Below, piece by piece: positions 6,982 to 10,880 of a stretch of DNA of 10,880 nucleotides. Within the stretch, counting starts at the first letter, position 1. The number at the start of each line of letters is the position of its first letter. Source of the stretch: Candidatus Limnocylindria bacterium (GTDB taxonomy: Bacteria > Chloroflexota > Limnocylindria > QHBO01). The position numbers and the translations under genes are program-made. Below the pieces are notes generated by a model. That model searched no databases, was not told where the DNA came from, and saw only the letters and a list, made by a program, of their open reading frames with translations. The stretch covers positions 1 through 10,880 of the forward strand of contig JASLBU010000047.1 in NCBI GenBank assembly GCA_030146365.1. Reading direction: 5' to 3'.

Positions 6982-7389
6982 ATGACCACAGGCGACCCCA
7001 CTCGCCGCCGCGCGAACCCGTTTGCCCTCGTGAGGCGGATGGTGTCCGGCACGGTGGGCCTGGCAAAGCTCGAGGTCCAGCGCGGCCGGCAGGAGATGGC
7101 GGCCAACCTGGTCGTGCTCCGTGGTGGCGTGATCAAGCTTGCGATCGCCGCGGCGATCGTGGTGGTCTTCGTCATCGCGCTGGTGGCGTTCGTCATCGCC
7201 GTGCTGGTCGTCATCGGCCTCTGGTGGGTGGCGCTCATCCTCCTCGTGGTCCTGCTCGCCATCGCGGGCCTGCTGGGATGGCGTGGCATCAAGCAGGTGA
7301 CGAGCACGAAGTTCACACCGGAAGAGACGATTGCATCGGTCAAGGAGGACATCGAATGGGCGAAGGCCCGACTGCTGAAGAGAAGCTAG
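6982..7389 (+). CDS. Holin-like (DUF1469 / Phage_holin_3_6 type) membrane protein
   Basis: This 135-residue protein has a basic amphipathic N-terminal region (about 1-50), then two closely spaced hydrophobic segments at about 52-79 and 82-100, and ends in a charged tail. The tail motif FTPEETIASVKEDIEWAK (111-128) is the recurring C-terminal signature of this family. Despite the phage-holin name, members are widespread chromosomal membrane proteins of unknown function, and nothing here suggests a lysis cassette. ATG 6982 is preferred over the in-frame ATG 6961 because GGAGGA (6973-6978) lies just ahead of it, although the 3-base spacing is short. The next gene, a DUF3618-like protein, overlaps by 34 bases; this pairing is common in actinobacterial genomes. 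Transcription is likely from the extended -10 promoter at 6916-6927. The family call is good; the role is unknown. Confidence 0.85.
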   Translation: MTTGDPTRRRANPFALVRRMVSGTVGLAKLEVQRGRQEMAANLVVLRGGVIKLAIAAAIVVVFVIALVAFVIAVLVVIGLWWVALILLVVLLAIAGLLGWRGIKQVTSTKFTPEETIASVKEDIEWAKARLLKRS

Positions 7390-8048
7390 CCGCCACGCGG
7401 CTGGCGATCGCGGCACAGAGGTCGGAGCTCGAGCGCACCTCCGACCAGCTCCGCGAGGCGCTGAACCTGAAGAAGCGTTTCCAGGAGAACCCGGCCCTGT
7501 TCGTGGGCCTTGGGGCCAGTGCGGTGTTCCTGGTCGCCGGTGGCCCCGTGCGCATCGCGAAGCTGGTGCGCAGGCGCGCATTCCGATCGGACCCCGAGAA
7601 GGCGTACGACGCGCTCCCGAAGCCGATGCAGGCCTGGGTCGACCACATGGCCGGCGCCGTCGGCCCGCGCGCCGGCGAAGCGCGGCAGGCGCTGGCGGAG
7701 GAGCTGCTTCGGTGGCGCCACAACCCGCGCAAGCACGGGAAGGTCAGCAAGAAGCTCGCGAAGCAGATCGCTGAAGGGCCGCCGGGTCCACAGCGGGCGG
7801 TATGGAACGCGTTCGAGGCGGGGGCCGCCATCGTCACCGCGGCGCTCGCCCGCAAGGTCGTGGAGCGCTTCCTCTCGGGGGAGCCGCCGAGCGGCATCCC
7901 GCAGCTCGACGCCATCGGCACGGCCGGCGGCGCCGCCGAGCCCGATCCGAAGCATGCCAAGGACGACGTGACCAGGTCCGGGAGCGAGCGTGCCGCCGCC
8001 GCCCGCGCGGACTATTCCGGCATGAGCTCGCAGCGCGGTTCGGGCTGA
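7356..8048 (+). CDS. DUF3618-like membrane-associated protein
   Basis: The 230-residue product opens with a charged helix of about 40 residues (AEEKLAATRLAIAAQRSELE and following) resembling the R..L..T...L pattern of DUF3618. A hydrophobic segment follows at about 46-63 (ALFVGLGASAVFLVAGG), then a basic stretch VRRR. The middle holds a basic region, WRHNPRKHGKVSKKLAKQ (120-137), and another hydrophobic helix at about 152-166, too short and mixed to call a membrane span. The tail after 175 is low-complexity, rich in Gly, Ala and Ser. It is longer than typical DUF3618 proteins, so only the N-terminal part is assigned. The start is ATG 7356, supported by AAGGAGG at 7342-7348 seven bases upstream, inside the end of the holin-like gene. 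A role with that neighbour at the membrane is likely but unproven. Confidence 0.75.
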   Translation: MGEGPTAEEKLAATRLAIAAQRSELERTSDQLREALNLKKRFQENPALFVGLGASAVFLVAGGPVRIAKLVRRRAFRSDPEKAYDALPKPMQAWVDHMAGAVGPRAGEARQALAEELLRWRHNPRKHGKVSKKLAKQIAEGPPGPQRAVWNAFEAGAAIVTAALARKVVERFLSGEPPSGIPQLDAIGTAGGAAEPDPKHAKDDVTRSGSERAAAARADYSGMSSQRGSG

Positions 8049-8054
8049 ACCGCG
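8034..8054 (+). other. Hairpin spanning the stop codon of the DUF3618-like gene
   Basis: A perfect 8-bp stem (CGCGGTTC with GAACCGCG) joins 8034-8041 to 8047-8054 around the 5-base loop GGGCT, and includes the TGA stop 8046-8048. It lies about 15 bases before the extended -10 of tRNA-Leu. No T run follows on either strand, so it is not a classical terminator, but it could reduce read-through or block exonucleases. Confidence 0.5.
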
Positions 8055-8064
8055 TCATCGCCGC

Positions 8065-8076
8065 CGTTGGTAGACT
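8065..8076 (+). promoter_or_regulatory. Extended -10 promoter of tRNA-Leu and probably tig-clpP
   Basis: TTGGTAGACT holds TGG plus TAGACT (8071-8076). Transcription would start near 8083, about 23 bases before the mature tRNA 5' end. It is almost identical over 12 bases to the promoter at 6916-6927. No -35 box is recognisable; its place is taken by the hairpin at 8034-8054. Confidence 0.6.
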
Positions 8077-8105
8077 CGGGCACGTACCGCCAGCGGAACC
8101 GATTC

Positions 8106-8189
8106 GGGCGAGTGGCGGAACGGCAGACGCGCCGGCCTTAGGAGCCGGTGTCGCAAGACGTGCGAGTTCGAATCTCGCCTCGCCCACCA
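8106..8189 (+). tRNA. tRNA-Leu (anticodon TAG)
   Basis: This is a class II tRNA with acceptor stem GGGCGAG/CTCGCCC. The anticodon arm CCGGC/GCCGG surrounds the loop CTTAGGA, giving anticodon TAG for leucine CTA and related codons. A long variable arm with a short GTC/GAC stem follows, then T stem GCGAG/CTCGC around TTCGAAT. The discriminator is A (8186), and CCA is encoded at 8187-8189, as expected for leucine. Only 18 bases separate it from the trigger factor start codon, so the two are probably transcribed together. Confidence 0.96.
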
Positions 8190-8207
8190 CCGCGAGCAGG
8201 AGCTGAC

Positions 8208-9641
8208 TTGGTCACCGTATCGACGCGGCCCGAACCCGGTTCGAAGATGGTCCTCGAGATCGAGGTCACGCCGGACGAGGTCGCGAAGCACTTCACGATC
8301 GCCTACCGGCACGTCGCCGACCGCACCAAGGTGCCGGGATTCCGCCCGGGTAAGGCCCCCCGTCACGTGATCGACCGCTTCGTGGGCCGCGGATCGGTGC
8401 TGGCGGAGGTGATCGATCACCTCGTGAGCGCCAGCTACGGCGCCGCCCTGGACCAGACGGACGTCATGCCGATCGACAATCCCGAGGTCGACATCGACCC
8501 GGCGGCCGTCGTCGAGGGCCAGGCCGTCACCTTCACTGCCACGGTACCGGTGCGCCCGGACGTGACGCTCGGCTCGTACACCGATTACTCCTTCGAGCTG
8601 GAGACGCCAGAGGTGACCGACGAGCAGGTGTCGCAGGTGATCGAGGAGCTGCGCGAGCAGCAGGCGACGCTGCGGCCAGTCGACGATCGCGCGGCCGCCG
8701 AGGGCGACATCGCCGCCGTGAAGTTCACCGGCACCATCGACGGCCAGCCCTTCGAGGGCGGCAGCGCCGACCGCCTGCCGCTGGTCATCGGCGAGAACCG
8801 CATGATCCCCGGCTGGGAGCAGCACCTCGTCGGCCTGGAGATGGGCGGGACCACGGCCTTCGACATCACTTTCCCCGCGGACTACCGCGTCGAGGACCTG
8901 CGGGGGAAGGAGGCGCACTTCGAGGTCCAGCTCATCGATCTGCGCGAGAAGCTGCTGCCGGACGCGGACGACGACTTCGCCAAGAGCGTGGGCGACGTCG
9001 AGACCCTCGGGGAGCTGCGCACGGAGATCCGCGAGGCGATGGAGAAGCGCGCGGAGGCGGAGGCGCGCCACAACTTCGGCGACCGCATCATCGACTTCGC
9101 GGTGAGCAACGCCACCGTCGAGATCCCGGAGGTCATGGTCACCAACGAGGTCGAGATCATGCGCGACGAGCTCCGCTCTCGGCTCGCCCAGCAGCAGATC
9201 GGCCTGGACCAGTACCTCGCCCTCTCCAAGCAGTCACCGGAGGAGCTCACGACCGAGCTGCGTGAGCCCGCCACCCGCCGCGTGAAGACGCTGCTCGTAC
9301 TGTCAGCGATCGCCGAGCGGGAAGGCGTCGATGCCTCCGACGAGGAGATCGACGCGGAGATCGCGGAGCAGATGGCGCGCTACGGCGAGGACGCGAAGCT
9401 CCGGGAGTACCTCAGCTCCCGCCGGGGCCGGAGCTACCTGCGGATGACGATTCGCAACCGTACACTGGTCGACACCCTCATCAACCGGGCCCTCGGGACC
9501 TCCGACGGCGGTGGGTCCGCCGATGCGTCCGCCGACGCGGAACTCTCGGAGCCGTCGGAGGAGCCGGTCGACCGGGCCGCCGACGCTCAGCGGCCCGAGG
9601 AGCCCACCGAACCCACCGAGCAGTCCGAGGAGTCCGCATAA
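8208..9641 (+). CDS. tig: Trigger factor (ribosome-associated chaperone / peptidyl-prolyl isomerase)
   Basis: Trigger factor binds the ribosome near the peptide exit tunnel and shields nascent chains. The 477-residue product has all three parts. The N-terminal ribosome-binding domain carries the signature GFRPGKAP (44-51). An FKBP-type domain spans about 163-245, with GDIAAVKFTGTIDG, PLVIGENRMIPGWE and HLVGLEMGG. A helical C-terminal chaperone domain runs to about 430. The last 45 residues form an acidic, Glu/Pro/Ser-rich tail that looks disordered. The start is TTG 8208, chosen because AGGAG (8198-8202) lies five bases ahead and the following VTVSTRPEPGSKMVLEIEV aligns with normal trigger factor N termini; ATG 8247 would cut off the first strand. 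The frame is open through the tRNA-Leu gene, but that part is not coding. clpP follows after 3 bases, the classic tig-clpP order. Confidence 0.95.
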   Translation: MVTVSTRPEPGSKMVLEIEVTPDEVAKHFTIAYRHVADRTKVPGFRPGKAPRHVIDRFVGRGSVLAEVIDHLVSASYGAALDQTDVMPIDNPEVDIDPAAVVEGQAVTFTATVPVRPDVTLGSYTDYSFELETPEVTDEQVSQVIEELREQQATLRPVDDRAAAEGDIAAVKFTGTIDGQPFEGGSADRLPLVIGENRMIPGWEQHLVGLEMGGTTAFDITFPADYRVEDLRGKEAHFEVQLIDLREKLLPDADDDFAKSVGDVETLGELRTEIREAMEKRAEAEARHNFGDRIIDFAVSNATVEIPEVMVTNEVEIMRDELRSRLAQQQIGLDQYLALSKQSPEELTTELREPATRRVKTLLVLSAIAEREGVDASDEEIDAEIAEQMARYGEDAKLREYLSSRRGRSYLRMTIRNRTLVDTLINRALGTSDGGGSADASADAELSEPSEEPVDRAADAQRPEEPTEPTEQSEESA

Positions 9642-9644
9642 CCG

Positions 9645-10310
9645 ATGCTGGTCCCGATGGTCATCGAGTCGAGCGCCCGCGGTGAGCGCGCGTTCGACAT
9701 CTACTCGCGGCTCCTCAAGGACCGCATCATCTTCCTGGGCGACGCCGTCGAGGACAACGTCGCGAACCTCATCATCGCGCAGCTGCTGTTCCTCGAGTCG
9801 GAGGACCCGGAGAAGGACATCCAGCTCTACATCAACTCGCCCGGCGGGGTGGTGACGAGCGGGCTGGCGATCTACGACACGATGCAGTACCTCCGCGCGC
9901 CGGTGAGCACGATCTGCATCGGCCAGGCGGCGTCGATGGGCGCCGTGCTGCTCGCCGCCGGGGCGACGGGGAAGCGGTATGCCCTGCCGAACAGCCGGAT
10001 CATGATCCACCAGGGCTCGTCCGGCTTCCGGGGCAACACGCCGGACGTCGAGATCCAGATGCGGGAGAACCTGCACCTGGTGAACCGGCTGCTGGAGATC
10101 CTCGCGGAGCACACCGGCCAGACGGTCGACCGCATCAAGGCCGATTCGGAGCGGGACTACTTCATGAGCCCGGAGGAGGCGAAGGCCTACGGCCTCATCG
10201 ACGAGGTCTTCCACGGGGTGAACGAGTCGCTCATCAGCATGACCCAGGCGGCCGGCGGCGAGGTGCCCACGGCCGAAGAGGCGGCCGAGGCGGACAAGCC
10301 CAAGAAGTAG
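9645..10310 (+). CDS. clpP: ATP-dependent Clp protease proteolytic subunit (ClpP)
   Basis: ClpP forms the two-ring serine-protease chamber that degrades proteins fed by Clp ATPases. The 221-residue product shows the catalytic triad as Ser97 (GQAASMGA), His122 (MIHQGSSGFRG) and Asp171 (SERDYFMSPEEA). INSPGG (63-68) lines the active site. The N terminus MLVPMVIESSARGERAFDIY is typical and includes the short region next to the processing site known in ClpP. The C terminus extends about 20 residues beyond the core with an Ala/Glu/Lys-rich tail. The gene begins 3 bases after the tig stop; the nearest GAGGAG (9627-9632) is 12 bases away, so coupled translation from tig is likely. ATG 9657 is an alternative in-frame start. 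Unlike the common tig-clpP-clpX order, no clpX follows: the next gene is convergent with only 2 bases between stops. Confidence 0.97.
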   Translation: MLVPMVIESSARGERAFDIYSRLLKDRIIFLGDAVEDNVANLIIAQLLFLESEDPEKDIQLYINSPGGVVTSGLAIYDTMQYLRAPVSTICIGQAASMGAVLLAAGATGKRYALPNSRIMIHQGSSGFRGNTPDVEIQMRENLHLVNRLLEILAEHTGQTVDRIKADSERDYFMSPEEAKAYGLIDEVFHGVNESLISMTQAAGGEVPTAEEAAEADKPKK

Positions 10311-10312
10311 CG

Positions 10313-10807
10313 CTATCGGTTCGGTCGCGCGGAGCTCCGCTCACGGTCCAGGAGCCGGCGCTTGAGGCCATCCGCGTGGTCCCAGCCGGACCAGCCGTCC
10401 GAGGCCCGCACCACGCGGTGGCACGGAACCGCCGGAAAGAGCGGGCAGCGGGACATCGCACCGCCGACGGCCCGGGCTGCCGACGGCGAGCCAACGAGGG
10501 CGGCCACCTCGCCGTAGGTGATCGTCTCGCCGGGACGTACCGAGCGGACGACCCGGTAGACCGCCGCGTCGAACGCCGAGATGCCGCGGAGGTCGACCGG
10601 CGGCAGTGGCCCGCCGCCCAGTGCGCGGTCGATCCACGCGGTGTCCAGGTCCGCGGGTTCCGGCTGGCGCGAGAAGCGCCGCCCGAGCGCCGCAAGGAAG
10701 CCGTCGACCGCCTCGGAGCGCGAAGCCGCGGCCACGCCCCGATCGGATTCCGCCACGAGCATCGGGCCGACCTCCGTCGTGACTTGGGCGAACCGGACGG
10801 GAGGCAT
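10313..10807 (-). CDS. ogt: Methylated-DNA--protein-cysteine methyltransferase (Ogt/MGMT type)
   Basis: This suicidal repair protein transfers alkyl groups from O6-alkylguanine in DNA to its own cysteine. The 164-residue product has an N-terminal ribonuclease-like part of low conservation and a C-terminal helix-turn-helix catalytic domain. The acceptor is Cys129 in VPCHRVV. Aligned by eye without gaps to human MGMT, it keeps the equivalents of Tyr114 (Tyr98), the arginine finger Arg128 (Arg112), His146 (His130), Arg147 (Arg131) and Glu172 (Glu156). The Asn137 position is Cys121 and the Tyr158 position is Trp142. The ATG at 10807 has no ribosome-binding site and follows a TAGCAT box by 6 bases, a leaderless pattern. 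It converges on clpP, and the stops are separated by 2 bases within TAGCGCTA. An alkyltransferase-like protein is excluded by the intact PCHR. Confidence 0.92.
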   Translation of the reverse strand: MPPVRFAQVTTEVGPMLVAESDRGVAAASRSEAVDGFLAALGRRFSRQPEPADLDTAWIDRALGGGPLPPVDLRGISAFDAAVYRVVRSVRPGETITYGEVAALVGSPSAARAVGGAMSRCPLFPAVPCHRVVRASDGWSGWDHADGLKRRLLDRERSSARPNR

Positions 10808-10813
10808 GGGGGA

Positions 10814-10819
10814 ATGCTA
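10814..10819 (-). promoter_or_regulatory. -10 box of the alkyltransferase gene
   Basis: TAGCAT on the minus strand ends 6 bases before the ATG at 10807, placing the predicted RNA start at or beside the start codon. No Shine-Dalgarno sequence or clear -35 box is present. Confidence 0.5.
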
Positions 10820-10855
10820 CGACCAATGGGGGATGGGTGGCCGCCGGGGGGCCCG

Positions 10856-10864
10856 TGCTACCAT
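10856..10864 (+). promoter_or_regulatory. Extended -10 promoter at the right edge
   Basis: TGCTACCAT holds TGC plus TACCAT (10859-10864), matching the TGnTAnnnT pattern of the other plus-strand promoters in this window. It diverges from the alkyltransferase -10 box about 40 bases away. An ATG begins 8 bases after it. Confidence 0.45.
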
Positions 10865-10872
10865 CGAGTGCG

Positions 10873-10880
10873 ATGACGAC
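10873..10880 (+). CDS. Possible start of the next gene (truncated by the window)
   Basis: Only ATG ACG AC is visible, too little to identify a product. It is proposed because an extended -10 box ends 8 bases upstream and there is no ribosome-binding site between, the same arrangement as the two leaderless candidates on the other strand. The nearby GTG at 10869 is excluded because it meets a TGA two codons later. Confidence 0.35.

Noticed and set aside
6862..7581. Upstream extension of the DUF3105 reading frame
   Set aside because: The extra 240 residues run antisense to the holin-like and DUF3618-like genes and have no membrane-protein character. ATG 6861 gives a normal N terminus.
6982..8048. 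Holin-like gene as a sign of a prophage or lysis cassette
   Set aside because: No endolysin, integrase, structural gene or attachment site is nearby. This family is common in bacterial chromosomes outside phages.
8148..8207. Earlier in-frame start for trigger factor inside the tRNA-Leu gene
   Set aside because: It would translate tRNA sequence. TTG 8208 has a well-spaced AGGAG and the expected N-terminal residues.
8055..9071. Long minus-strand open frame opposite tRNA-Leu and tig
   Set aside because: It reads through the tRNA in antisense, giving the ARRDSN-type peptide often seen in mis-annotated tRNA regions, and lies opposite a certain gene.
9303..10214. 303-codon minus-strand frame opposite tig and clpP
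   Set aside because: It is Arg/Val/Leu-rich, low in complexity and lacks any recognisable motif. It is a codon-bias artefact of high GC.
1..10880. CRISPR arrays, insertion sequences or tandem repeats
   Set aside because: I found no regularly spaced repeats, transposase motifs, target duplications or base-composition breaks. The two tRNA genes show no flanking direct repeat of their 3' ends.

Overview
The window is about 10.9 kb of very GC-rich chromosomal DNA with tightly packed housekeeping genes. No mobile element, CRISPR array or phage module is visible. The lineage can only be inferred. GC richness, GTG/TTG starts, gene overlaps of 1-34 bases, apparent leaderless starts, and the mix of a his cluster, paired M16 peptidases, a DUF3105 protein and holin-like/DUF3618-like proteins suggest a Chloroflexota bacterium (perhaps the Limnocylindria/Ellin6529 group) or a similar high-GC lineage.

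Bases 2-3345 (+) hold the distal half of a histidine operon, hisB-hisH-hisA-hisF-hisIE. Every junction overlaps, by 4, 1, 4 and 13 bases. The products cover the IGP dehydratase step, the HisH/HisF synthase, the HisA isomerase and the fused HisI-HisE enzyme. hisG, hisD and hisC must lie elsewhere, probably upstream. The hisIE stop shares the four bases CTAG with the stop of the convergent gene.

Bases 3342-5962 (-) hold two M16 metallopeptidase genes overlapping by 4 bases. The first product carries the zinc motif. The second has lost it but keeps the Arg/Tyr pair the first lacks, so they probably form a heterodimer with one composite active site. Upstream are a tRNA-Lys(CTT) gene (-) with its own promoter and terminator-like hairpin, and a membrane-anchored DUF3105 protein (-).

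Bases 6919-8048 (+) hold an extended -10 promoter, a GC-only leader hairpin, a holin-like (DUF1469) two-helix membrane protein and an overlapping DUF3618-like membrane protein. A second copy of the same promoter core precedes a tRNA-Leu(TAG) gene. The trigger factor gene (TTG start) begins only 18 bases after the encoded CCA end of that tRNA, followed by clpP. The layout suggests a tRNA-Leu-tig-clpP transcript.

clpP converges on an Ogt-type alkylguanine-DNA alkyltransferase gene (-) with 2 bases between stops; no clpX follows. At the right edge a further promoter points at an ATG at 10873, probably the start of the next gene. I see no evidence of a wholly new system. The most interesting points are the tRNA-Leu/tig arrangement, the split M16 active site, the leaderless signatures and an Asn-to-Cys change in the alkyltransferase.
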